Shown: one piece after another, positions 44,059 to 52,309 of the stretch
How the letters are laid out: every line of letters starts with the position of its first letter
How positions within the stretch are numbered: the stretch's first letter is position 1
Source of the DNA: Skermania piniformis
GTDB lineage: Bacteria > Actinomycetota > Actinomycetes > Mycobacteriales > Mycobacteriaceae
Reading direction: 5' to 3'
Assembly: GCF_019285775.1 (NCBI RefSeq)
Contig: NZ_CP079105.1
Coordinates: 558,001-622,000, forward strand
Length of the DNA stretch: 64,000 bases
Made by a program: the position numbers and the translations under genes
Notes under the pieces: generated by a model
What the model was told of the DNA's origin: nothing
Database searches by the model: none
Seen by the model: only the letters and a program-made list of their open reading frames with translations

Positions 44059-44924
44059 TGCCCGCCTGGACGTTCGAGGCGATCGGTACGGGGTGGCAGA
44101 TCGACACCCCGACCGAATTGGCGTCGGACGTCCGGGCGCGCATCACCGCGCTGATCGACGAGTTCGACCGGCGCTGGTCGCGATTTCGCAGCGACTCGGT
44201 GATCAGCCGGCTGGCCACCTCCGGCGGCGAAGCGGATTTCGGCGCGGACGGTACCGAGCTGTTCGACCTCTACGACACGCTCGCCGTCGTAACCGACGGT
44301 GCCCTCACCCCGCTCGTCGGCCGGACCCTGGCCGATCTGGGCTACGACGCGGACTATTCGTTGCGGCCGGCGAACGATCCGGCTCGGGTGGGCGACTGGT
44401 CGCAGGTGCGGCGGTGCGGCGCTGCGGTGTCGGTCGAGCAGCCGACGCTGATCGACGTGGGCGCGGCCGGCAAAGGCCTGCTGGTCGATCGGGTCGCCGC
44501 GGCGTTGCGGGACGCCGACGTCGCGCAGGCGACGGTCGACGCCGGTGGGGACATCCACCATCGCGGCGACGCGCCGATCCGGGTCGGGCTGGAGCATCCG
44601 GCCGACCCCGGCCAGGCCATCGGGGTGGTGACGCTCGACCGCGACGAGGCGCTGTGCGGATCGGCCGGGAATCGACGGGCTTGGGGCCCGGACCTGCATC
44701 ACCTCATCGACGGCCGGACCGGTCGGCCGACGTTCGACGTGGTGGCGACGTGGGTGATGATGCCCGGCTCGTGCATGCTGGCCGACGGTCTCGCGACGGC
44801 GCACTTCTTCGCCGACCCGGACGAGTTGACCGCACGCTGGCCGGAGCATCGATTCGTCCGGATCGGTGCCGACGGTCGGGTCACCTGGTCGCCGACGCTG
44901 CGCGGGGAGATCTTCCGCAGATGA
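44058..44924 (+). CDS. apbE: FAD:protein FMN transferase (ApbE)
   Basis: A 288-residue enzyme that attaches FMN from FAD to a Thr/Ser of target proteins. Features seen are EFDRRWSRFRSDSVISRL, the IDVGAAGKGLLVDRVAAALR segment, VDAGGDIHHRG, HHLIDGRTGRP (metal/FAD region) and MLADGLATAHF. No signal peptide is evident, unlike many ApbE proteins, so export may need another route or modification may occur inside. The ATG overlaps the FMN-protein stop (TGATG), which names that protein as the substrate. Confidence 0.9.
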   Translation: MPAWTFEAIGTGWQIDTPTELASDVRARITALIDEFDRRWSRFRSDSVISRLATSGGEADFGADGTELFDLYDTLAVVTDGALTPLVGRTLADLGYDADYSLRPANDPARVGDWSQVRRCGAAVSVEQPTLIDVGAAGKGLLVDRVAAALRDADVAQATVDAGGDIHHRGDAPIRVGLEHPADPGQAIGVVTLDRDEALCGSAGNRRAWGPDLHHLIDGRTGRPTFDVVATWVMMPGSCMLADGLATAHFFADPDELTARWPEHRFVRIGADGRVTWSPTLRGEIFRR

Positions 44925-44937
44925 CCGCGGTTCGCCG

Positions 44938-46491
44938 ATGAACGCCGTACGCGATCTGCTCGACCTGCAGCTCGGCCGGGTGTCGATGTACCGGCTGGTG
45001 ACGCTGGTGCTGGCGGTGCTGGCGCTGGTGTCGATCGGCTACACCGGGGTGGGTGATCTCGGCGCGGGCCTGTTCACCGTCGGTGGGCAGCTGATCACTC
45101 TGGCGGTGCTGCTCGTCGTGGTGACCGCGACGTCGTGGGCACTCGGCCGGGCGGTCGGTGCGCCGGCTCATCTCGAGTCGTCGGTGATCACCTCGTTGCT
45201 CTTGTATTTCTTGTTCCTGCCGCAGACCGGTGGCGCCGATCTGGGCTGGATCGCCTTGGCCGGGGCGTTGGCCGGACTGTCGAAATACCTGCTCGCGTGG
45301 CGCGAGCGACACATCTTCAATCCGGCTGCCGCCGGGGCATTCGGCAGTTACCTGGTGCAGCGGCTGACCGGACAGGAGACCTGGTTCGGCGCCTCCTGGT
45401 GGGTGGCCTCGGCGGATCTGCTGCCGTGGGTGGCGCTCGGCGCCTTCCTGGTGTTGCACCGCACCCGGCGGCTCGGTCTCGGGCTGGTCTTCGTGATCTT
45501 CGCGGGCACGCTGGTCGTGCTCGGTCTGACGCATTTCGGGCAACCCGTCGGTGCGGCCGTGCGGACGGCGCTCGAAACCTCACCGCTGATCTTCTTCGCC
45601 GGCTTCATGGTGAGCGAACCGCTCACCCTGCCGGGCCGGCGCTACCAGCAGTTCGTCGTGGCCGCGGTGATGGCCGTCGGCTACGCATACCCGTTGGTCG
45701 TGCTGCGGCTCACCGAGAATCCGCCGCTGTTCGGCATCGGTGACCAATGGCAGGTTGCGGCGTTGCTGATCGGGAATCTGGTGGCGTGCGCCTTCGCCCG
45801 GCGGTCGGGGATCCGGCTTCACCTGGTGTCGCGGCGCCATCTCGGCGGCGACACCCACGAGTTCCGGTTCCGGTCGTCGCGTCCGCTGCGGTTCGAGCCC
45901 GGCCAGTACGCGGAACTCCATGTACCGCATGCCAAGACCGACGGTCGCGGCAGCCGCCGGGTATTCAGCATCGCGTCGGTCCCGGGCGCGGACACCGTGT
46001 CGTTCGGGCTGCGCGTGCCGGACCGGGCATCCAGTCTGAAGCGGACGCTCGCGGCGCTCGAGCGGGGAGCGTCGGTGCGGGCCACCGGCGTCGGCGGTGA
46101 TTTCGTCCTGCCGCGGGACCGTAGGTCACCCGTTGCGCTGGTGGCCGGCGGCATCGGCGTCACCCCGTTCCTGAGCCAGCTACGGCATGCGCCGGATCGC
46201 GATGCGGTGCTGATCTACGGGTTGCCGACGGGTGCGGTGGTGCCGTTCGCCGACGAGCTGGCGCAGTGCCGCGTCGTGGTCGTGGCGCCCGACGAACCGG
46301 CGTCGCTGCCCGAAGCCTGGTCGTGGGTTCGGGCCGATGTGGTTACCCCGGACACGGTGGCATCCGTGGTCGATGACCTGGCCGACCGCCGCGTCTACGT
46401 GTCGGGGCCGCCGGCGATGGTCGACGCGGTGGCGCCGGGTCTGCGGCGGCGCGCCCGGTCGGTGCACACCGACTACTTCTCCGGCTACTGA
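44938..46491 (+). CDS. NqrB/RnfD-like membrane domain fused to a ferredoxin-NADP-reductase-like domain
   Basis: A 517-residue two-part protein. Residues 1-300 hold about ten transmembrane helices with the RnfD/NqrB-like segments ERHIFNPAAAGAFGSYLV and FFAGFMVSEPLTLPGRRYQ. Residues 300-517 form an FNR-type domain: FEPGQYAELHVPH (FAD), RVFSIAS, AGGIGVTPFLSQL and YVSGPPAMV (NAD(P)). It should pass electrons from NAD(P)H across or into the membrane to the covalent-FMN protein encoded just upstream with ApbE. The final acceptor is unknown. The ATG at 44938 is 13 bases after the ApbE stop. Confidence 0.85.
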   Translation: MNAVRDLLDLQLGRVSMYRLVTLVLAVLALVSIGYTGVGDLGAGLFTVGGQLITLAVLLVVVTATSWALGRAVGAPAHLESSVITSLLLYFLFLPQTGGADLGWIALAGALAGLSKYLLAWRERHIFNPAAAGAFGSYLVQRLTGQETWFGASWWVASADLLPWVALGAFLVLHRTRRLGLGLVFVIFAGTLVVLGLTHFGQPVGAAVRTALETSPLIFFAGFMVSEPLTLPGRRYQQFVVAAVMAVGYAYPLVVLRLTENPPLFGIGDQWQVAALLIGNLVACAFARRSGIRLHLVSRRHLGGDTHEFRFRSSRPLRFEPGQYAELHVPHAKTDGRGSRRVFSIASVPGADTVSFGLRVPDRASSLKRTLAALERGASVRATGVGGDFVLPRDRRSPVALVAGGIGVTPFLSQLRHAPDRDAVLIYGLPTGAVVPFADELAQCRVVVVAPDEPASLPEAWSWVRADVVTPDTVASVVDDLADRRVYVSGPPAMVDAVAPGLRRRARSVHTDYFSGY

Positions 46492-46492
46492 A

Positions 46493-47530
46493 TCAGCGTC
46501 CCGGGGTGCCGGTGTCGGCCGGGTTGTCCGATGATGCCGGATTGTCGAAAGACACCGAGATCTCCTCGAACCCCTTGCTGCGCTGTGCCTGAGCCTGTGC
46601 GGTGTAGGCAGCTTCGTCGCCTTCGGTGAGGACGACGCTGTCGGTGAACGGCGTCAACAACGACCGCGGATAGAGCTTGTCGACCCGGACCGCGTCGATT
46701 TCCAGACACAGCACGATCAGGACCGAGGCGAGATAAAGGAACGCGAGCAGACCGAGGACGACGGCGAAGACCCCGTTCGCCGCTCCCGCGTTGGCGATGA
46801 CCTCCTGGATGTACACGCTGCCGAAGAGCTGCAGCGCCTGCCAGCCGATCGCGGCGGTGAGTGCGCCGGGAAACACGTCGTGCACCCGCAGCGCACGGGC
46901 CGTGCCGATCCGGAAGGCAACCGTGAAGACGATCGTGGTGATCAGCACCGAACCGGCGATCGCCAGCAGCCGCCGGAGGGTGCCGAGTTCGACGGTCGCG
47001 GCCGCACCGTTGACCACGGTCAACGCGATGATCGCCGAACCGATCGTCGACACCAGTACCGCACCTTTGACCCGCACCGCGAACGGGTTGGGCCGACTGT
47101 TCCGCGGTACGGACCAGACGATGTTCATGGCGTTCTGGACGGCCACGGCCACTCCCAGACCGCCGTAGACGGCGCCGAGAGCGCCGATCGTGACCGCCGT
47201 CGCACCACCACCGAACTGACCCGGATCGCCCAATTGATCACCGATCACCGGAATCTGGGAGAGCGCGGAATCCACGATGCGCTCCTGGAGCGCCGGATCG
47301 TCCCGCAGCACGATGCCCAGCACCGTCGTGAAGATCAGCAGGAGGGGGAACAACGACACGAACCCGTAGTAGGTGATCAATGCGGCGAGATAGCCGCCTT
47401 GATCGTCGAAGAACTTGTAGGCTACGGCGAGCGGGTATCCGCTGGCCGGGTAGCGTCGTTGAAACCTGTCGATGCGATCCGAGAGCGACACCCGCGTACC
47501 ACCGTTCCTCGTATCGGCCGGGTATCGCAC
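46493..47530 (-). CDS. YihY/BrkB-family membrane protein
   Basis: A 345-residue integral membrane protein with six predicted helices. It has the YihY signature AYKFFDDQGGYLAALITYYGFVSLFPLLL and GVFAVVLGLLAFLYLASVLIVLCLEIDAV. The C-terminal 50 residues are polar and cytoplasmic. The family was formerly called ribonuclease BN; a transport or envelope role is more likely. An internal GTG at 47491, giving 332 residues, is an equally plausible start. It is convergent with the FNR fusion gene, 1 base apart. Confidence 0.84.
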   Translation of the reverse strand: MRYPADTRNGGTRVSLSDRIDRFQRRYPASGYPLAVAYKFFDDQGGYLAALITYYGFVSLFPLLLIFTTVLGIVLRDDPALQERIVDSALSQIPVIGDQLGDPGQFGGGATAVTIGALGAVYGGLGVAVAVQNAMNIVWSVPRNSRPNPFAVRVKGAVLVSTIGSAIIALTVVNGAAATVELGTLRRLLAIAGSVLITTIVFTVAFRIGTARALRVHDVFPGALTAAIGWQALQLFGSVYIQEVIANAGAANGVFAVVLGLLAFLYLASVLIVLCLEIDAVRVDKLYPRSLLTPFTDSVVLTEGDEAAYTAQAQAQRSKGFEEISVSFDNPASSDNPADTGTPGR

Positions 47531-47647
47531 CGGACGCGAGGATGCCTGCTCCAGGCCGGGTCGCTTCGGTGAGGCCGCAGTGCGATTCTACGGGGAGCGC
47601 CCTCGACGGATGGACGCGTGCGGCGTGCAGCGCGAATACTTCGGCGC

Positions 47648-48205
47648 ATGGGAATCCTGACTTTCGGCATCAACGTCACCCTGGACGGCTGCGTCGATCA
47701 CCGGGAGGGAATCGTCGACGACGAGACACACGCCTTCTTTACTCGCCTCATGGACACCGCCGGGGCGATGCTGTGGGGTCGCGTCACCTACGAGATGATG
47801 GAGAGCTATTGGCCGACGGTCGCGCGCGGTGCCGAGCCGGCGCCGCCGGCGATCCAGGAATGGGCGGTCAAGCTGGAAGCGAAGCCGAAGTACGTGGTGT
47901 CGGCGACACGAGCGAACTTCCCGTGGCACAACAGCCGGCGGATCCACGGCGACCTGCGAACGGGGATACAGGAACTCAAGGACGCGACCCCGGCCGGCGT
48001 GCTGCTCGGCAGCGGCAGGCTCGCGACCGAGCTGGACCGGCTGGACCTGATCGACGAGTACCGGTTTCTCGTCCACCCCAGGATCGCCGGCCACGGACCG
48101 ACCCTGTTCCAGCGCGGGCCGGCCGATACCCGGCGGCTCGAACTGGTTTCGGCGGTGCCGCTACGGAACGGGGCAGTGGCCGTGCACTACCGACGAGCGA
48201 GCTGA
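47648..48205 (+). CDS. Dihydrofolate-reductase-fold protein (RibD C-terminal type)
   Basis: A 185-residue protein of the RibD_C/DHFR-like family: GINVTLDGCVDH at the N-terminus, MLWGRVTYEMMESYWP (nucleotide-binding helix), VVSATRANFPWHNSRRI and VLLGSGRLATEL. Proteins of this class are NADPH-dependent reductases of unknown substrate, not true folate enzymes. The ATG at 47648 begins the fold directly. The gene stands alone between two minus-strand genes. Confidence 0.82.
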   Translation: MGILTFGINVTLDGCVDHREGIVDDETHAFFTRLMDTAGAMLWGRVTYEMMESYWPTVARGAEPAPPAIQEWAVKLEAKPKYVVSATRANFPWHNSRRIHGDLRTGIQELKDATPAGVLLGSGRLATELDRLDLIDEYRFLVHPRIAGHGPTLFQRGPADTRRLELVSAVPLRNGAVAVHYRRAS

Positions 48206-48219
48206 CGCTGCGCGGGTCG

Positions 48220-49152
48220 TCAACGCGTGTCCGCCCCGTCGGCCGCCGGGCCTGCGGGCGAGCCGAACAGGTCCGGCAGGCCGTCCGATACGAGATCGGG
48301 AAACACCGGATCACGCTTGGCGAGAAAGGATTCGACCCCTTCGCGGGCGTCGGCTGACCTGCCGCGCAGGTATACGCCCAGCGATTCGGCACGGTGCGGT
48401 ATCTCCGGTCCGGGCGCACCGAGCATGTGGTAAAGCATCGCCCGGGTGAGCGCCACCGAGACGGGCGCGGTCCCGGTCACCATGTCCCGGGCCAGTTCGA
48501 TTGCCCGGGTCAGCACCCGGTCGGCCGGTACCAGCTCGCGGACCAGGCCCCGCTCCAGCGCTTCGGCCGCCGGAACCATTCGCCCGCCCAGGGTCCACTC
48601 GGCGGCGGTGGAGATCCCCACCACCCGCGGCAGAAACCAGGTGGAACAGGCCTCCGGGACGATGCCGCGGCGGGTGAAGACGAAGCCGAATCGGGCGGTA
48701 TCCGCGGCGATTCGGATATCCGCAGGAAGCGTCATGGTGACGCCGACCCCGGCCGCGGGCCCGTTGATCGCTGCGATCACCGGCTTGGTGCACCGGTAGA
48801 TCCGCAGGGCGACCAGACCGCCGGTGTCCGCGGGCGCCTGCCCGGTGTCGGAGTCGGGCGCCTGCCCGGTGTCGGAGTCGGGCGCCTGCCCGAACGTCGC
48901 ACCACCGTCGACGAGATCGGCACCGGCACAGAACGCGCGACCGGTGCCGGTCAGCACCACGGCTCGCACCCGGTCGTCGGCGTCGCACTCGTCGAAGGCC
49001 GCGATCAGCTCGTGGCACATCTGCACGGTGAAGGCATTGAGCCGGTCGGGGCGATCCAGCCGCACCACCGCGATCTCGCCGTCCCGCTCGACCACCACCA
49101 CGCCGGTCTCGGCATCGGTCACGCCGGCCTCCTGCTGTTCGGAACGAGTCAT
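48220..49152 (-). CDS. Enoyl-CoA hydratase/isomerase family protein with internal tandem repeat
   Basis: A 310-residue crotonase: VVRLDRPDRLNAFTVQM, the oxyanion-hole CAGADL and PVIAAINGPAAGVGVTM, then FGFVFTRRGIVPEA. It would hydrate or isomerise acyl-CoA esters in fatty-acid metabolism. Between the first oxyanion motif and the second helix sits an insertion of repeated GQAPDSDT octapeptides, encoded by a 24-base tandem repeat. It lies in a loop where crotonases vary, so activity may persist. The last ATG context is ambiguous; an internal GTG ten codons in (VTDAETG) is an alternative start. Confidence 0.87.
   Translation of the reverse strand: MTRSEQQEAGVTDAETGVVVVERDGEIAVVRLDRPDRLNAFTVQMCHELIAAFDECDADDRVRAVVLTGTGRAFCAGADLVDGGATFGQAPDSDTGQAPDSDTGQAPADTGGLVALRIYRCTKPVIAAINGPAAGVGVTMTLPADIRIAADTARFGFVFTRRGIVPEACSTWFLPRVVGISTAAEWTLGGRMVPAAEALERGLVRELVPADRVLTRAIELARDMVTGTAPVSVALTRAMLYHMLGAPGPEIPHRAESLGVYLRGRSADAREGVESFLAKRDPVFPDLVSDGLPDLFGSPAGPAADGADTR
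48832..48891. repeat. 24-bp tandem repeat inside the crotonase gene
   Basis: The unit GGGCGCCTGCCCGGTGTCGG plus AGTC occurs exactly at 48832-48855 and 48856-48879, with a 12-base partial third copy at 48880-48891. Because 24 is a multiple of 3, copy changes would add or remove eight residues without a frameshift. Confidence 0.9.
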
Positions 49153-49236
49153 CCCCCCGCCGGTAGCGTACGGCGTCCGCCGACCGCACCGAAGCGGCTC
49201 CCGCCATCGGGCCGGGGTCGGCAGGCGAGGGAACGT

Positions 49237-50832
49237 TCAGGGGATATCACGTCGGCGGAAACCGATAAATCCGACGGCGAGGAAGACAGCGGTGGCCAGG
49301 CTGATCCACAGCAAACCCCACCAGGCAGGGGCGGCGGCGCCGACTGCGGGAACGTGGTCGAACGGGCTGACGGCCATCGCCCAGTCGGGCAGTTTGAAGC
49401 TCGGGCCGAACAGCGTGATCACGAACGACACCAGCACGCCGAGCCACGAGACAAGCTGCACTCGGGGCCGAGCGCCGATCACCGCGACCGCGAGGGCCAC
49501 CACCGTCCAGACGGCGGGAATCGTGACGATGGCGTGGAGTACCGCGTCGCCGAAACCGATGCCGATGTCGGCCGACGAGGCAAAGATTCCGATCACGATC
49601 CCGGCGACGATGACGAACGCGGCGGTTTCGGCGAACGCGACGGCCACGTTGCCGGCAAGGTAGCGGGTTCGGGTGACAGCGGTGGCCAACACCGGTTCGG
49701 TGCGGTAATCGATCTCCTCGGCGCGCACGCGGTTGACGGTCTGCACACCGGCGACGGCGGCAACGATGCCGATCATCGATAGGATCGTGGTCAGGAACGC
49801 ACCGACGACGTCGGCCGATGACGCGGCACCCGCGGCGAGGATCTCGGTCATCGCCGGGTTCGCGGCGAACAGATCGTTCACCGAACCGGTGAAGTAGCCG
49901 AAGATCGCTCCGAGACCGACAAAAGCCACCGACCAGGAGATGGCGGATCCCCGGTTCAGGCGTACGGCCAATGTCAACGGACCGCGGACTTTTCCGCGAT
50001 CGGGGCCGGGTGCCACCGCGATCAGTCCCTGACCGAAGTCACGCGACACCTGCAACGCGAAGCCGACGGCGGTGACGATCACGGCGAACGCGATGCCCAG
50101 CAGCAACGGCCACCAATGATCGCCGGTAGCCGGCCGCGTCTGCTGAATCCAACCGAGCGGATCGAGCCAGACGGTCCAGGACGGTGCGTCGATCGACGAC
50201 AGAAAGCCGCGCAGCACGAAGAGCACGCCGAGAACCCCGACGGCCATCGAGGTGGCAGTGCGGGCATCCGAGCCGATCTGGGCGGCTACGGCGGCCACCG
50301 CAGCGAACATCCAGCCGGTCACGGTGAATCCGGCACCGAGCAGCAACGACGCCTGCCACCCGCCGCCGAACAGCCCGGTGAGGACGCCGGCGGTGACACC
50401 CGTGGCCAGGGATGCGATCAGCGCCATGCCGACTGCGGTCAGCAGGCGTGCCGCGCGGCCGAGGACACCCGCGGCCAGCAGTTCGGCCTGACCGGAATCC
50501 TCCTGGCCGCGGCTGGCTTTGACGACGATCAAGATTGCGGCGAGTGCGGTGATGAAGCCGCCCAAGGCCAGCGATCGCCAAGCAGTGAACCCGTCGGTGC
50601 TCGACAGGTCGTAGGCCGGTCCGAAGATCAATCCGAGCGCCGGGTTCCCCCCGATGGTGGCAGCGAACGCCTGCCGGTCCTGCGGACCGGGAAACAGCCA
50701 GGGATAGACGAGCACCGACGACACCGACAACGCGGTCGGGATCACCACCCACGGTGCAAACGATGTGCCCTCGTGTCGTAACGACGCGCGCAGCAGCGGT
50801 GCCGTGCCGGCGACCGCGCTCGTCACGGTCAT
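49237..50832 (-). CDS. ABC exporter permease (tetronasin/polyketide-efflux type)
   Basis: A 531-residue membrane protein with about twelve helices in two halves. It begins with a cytoplasmic stretch TAPLLRASLRHEGTSFAPWV and ends in a hydrophobic helix followed by FRRRDIP. Length and organisation match Rv1217c-type permeases of drug and antibiotic exporters. The ATPase gene lies immediately upstream with a 4-base overlap, so the two form one exporter. The substrate is unknown. Confidence 0.83.
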   Translation of the reverse strand: MTVTSAVAGTAPLLRASLRHEGTSFAPWVVIPTALSVSSVLVYPWLFPGPQDRQAFAATIGGNPALGLIFGPAYDLSSTDGFTAWRSLALGGFITALAAILIVVKASRGQEDSGQAELLAAGVLGRAARLLTAVGMALIASLATGVTAGVLTGLFGGGWQASLLLGAGFTVTGWMFAAVAAVAAQIGSDARTATSMAVGVLGVLFVLRGFLSSIDAPSWTVWLDPLGWIQQTRPATGDHWWPLLLGIAFAVIVTAVGFALQVSRDFGQGLIAVAPGPDRGKVRGPLTLAVRLNRGSAISWSVAFVGLGAIFGYFTGSVNDLFAANPAMTEILAAGAASSADVVGAFLTTILSMIGIVAAVAGVQTVNRVRAEEIDYRTEPVLATAVTRTRYLAGNVAVAFAETAAFVIVAGIVIGIFASSADIGIGFGDAVLHAIVTIPAVWTVVALAVAVIGARPRVQLVSWLGVLVSFVITLFGPSFKLPDWAMAVSPFDHVPAVGAAAPAWWGLLWISLATAVFLAVGFIGFRRRDIP

Positions 50833-51743
50833 CGGCGATCACCGGACGCCGGCTCGTCACGGTCGTACAACCGGAGGAACAGTGATTCCAGCGACGGCGG
50901 TTCCACGGTCAACGACTGCAGGCCGCACGGCACCAGGGCTGCCATCGCCTCGCCGATGCGATCGGAGTCGACGGTGGCGGTCAGCCGGTTACCGTCCAGG
51001 GTCGCATCGTGGAGCACCGGAAGTCGGGACGTATCCGGGATAGTGGTCACGTCGGCACGAATCGAGGTGCGAGTGTGCCCACGCAGCTCGTTCAGCGTGC
51101 CGGTTTCCACGATCGCACCGGCCCGGATGATGCTGAGTTGATCGGCAAGCGTCTGCACCTCGGCCATGATGTGACTCGACAACAACACCGATGCCCCACG
51201 GGACTTTGCCTCACCGACGACTTCCTGGAACACGTTCTCCATCAACGGGTCCAGCCCCGAGGTCGGCTCATCGAGGATCAGCAACTCGACATCGGCGGCC
51301 AGTGCGGCGACGATCGCGACCTTCTGCCGATTGCCCTTGGAGTACTGGCGGCCGCGTTTGGTGGGATCGAGCTCGAACCGATCGATCAGATCCCGGCGGC
51401 GTCCTTCGTCGAGTCCACCCCGCATCGAGCCGAGCAGATCGATCGCTTCGCCGCCGGTCATGCCCGGCCACAACGACACATCGCCGGGCACATACGCCAG
51501 CCGCCGGTGCAACTCGACCACATCACGCCACGGATCCCCGCCGAGCAGACGTATCCGGCCCCCGTCGGGATGCAGCAACCCCAACAGCACCCGGATCGCC
51601 GTGGACTTGCCCGCGCCGTTCGGCCCGAGAAATCCGTGGACCTGCCCGCGCCGCACATAGAGATCGAGCCCGTCGAGCGCGCGGAACGTGCCGAACGTCT
51701 TGACGAGTCCGGTGACATCGATGACAAGGTCGTTGTCGGGCAT
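50829..51743 (-). CDS. ABC exporter ATPase (Rv1218c-like)
   Basis: A 304-residue ATPase: Walker A GPNGAGKST (about 39-47), Q-loop region YVPGDVSLWPGMTG, signature YSKGNRQKV in place of LSGGQ, Walker B LLILDEPTSGLDP and switch His LLSSHIMAEV. The variant signature with SKG-N is usual for the drug-exporter (DrrA/Rv1218c) class. Its C-terminal domain is typical of that class. It precedes and overlaps the permease gene, and a regulator gene is not adjacent. Confidence 0.88.
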   Translation of the reverse strand: MPDNDLVIDVTGLVKTFGTFRALDGLDLYVRRGQVHGFLGPNGAGKSTAIRVLLGLLHPDGGRIRLLGGDPWRDVVELHRRLAYVPGDVSLWPGMTGGEAIDLLGSMRGGLDEGRRRDLIDRFELDPTKRGRQYSKGNRQKVAIVAALAADVELLILDEPTSGLDPLMENVFQEVVGEAKSRGASVLLSSHIMAEVQTLADQLSIIRAGAIVETGTLNELRGHTRTSIRADVTTIPDTSRLPVLHDATLDGNRLTATVDSDRIGEAMAALVPCGLQSLTVEPPSLESLFLRLYDRDEPASGDRR

Positions 51744-52006
51744 GACACCTTCCCAGGGTTGGCAACATCGGGTCGACCGTTCCCCGGTCGCGGAGTATCA
51801 CACGTCGACACAGCTACTCGATTTCGATACCGCTCCTCGCACTGTAAGTCCTGCCGCGGTGCCGTCGCGCCGAAGACACAACTCCCCGGTCCGGGCCCGC
51901 GTCTACCGGATCGTCGACACTTCGCGCGCGCGGGAACTCTGCTTGCCGGGCCGGGATCGAATCCGATCGAGCGGCAGGTGCTCGGACGACGAAACGGGGG
52001 CGTGCG
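51744..52006. promoter_or_regulatory. Divergent promoter region, no gene seen
   Basis: These 263 bases separate the ABC exporter start (minus strand) from the WXG-like gene start (plus strand). No credible coding frame or clear palindrome is seen. Divergent promoters are expected but not resolved by eye. Confidence 0.35.
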
Positions 52007-52309
52007 ATGTCGATGACGGTGGATCCGGCGGAACTACACGCGTTGGCGGATCGGCTGGTCGGTCAGGCGGAACGGATCGATGCGCTCGACCCGCTACCGC
52101 CGGACCTGTCGGCTGCGGTCGAGCTGTCCGGCTCGGCGTCGGCTGCGGCCACCGGACAGGCGGCCGCCGTGGCCGCCGCCGTCTATCGCGAATCGGCCGA
52201 TCGATATCGAGCGTTGGCCGACACGGCGCGACGGAACGCGGTCGGCTACGTCGGCACCGACGACGTGTTCGCCGCCGCGTTGCGCCGGGTCGGAGCCGGC
52301 CGGCCATGA
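52007..52309 (+). CDS. Small WXG100/EspC-like helical protein
   Basis: A 100-residue Ala-rich helical protein: DPAELHALADRLVGQAERID, ELSGSASAAATGQAAAVAAAVYRESAD and a closing RRVGAG. Size, helix-turn-helix pattern and Ala content resemble the DUF2580/EspC or WXG100-like proteins encoded beside type VII secretion effectors in mycolata. It lacks a clear WxG motif. The stop overlaps the DUF1023 hydrolase start by 4 bases (ATGA). No secretion-machinery gene is nearby. Confidence 0.6.
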   Translation: MSMTVDPAELHALADRLVGQAERIDALDPLPPDLSAAVELSGSASAAATGQAAAVAAAVYRESADRYRALADTARRNAVGYVGTDDVFAAALRRVGAGRP

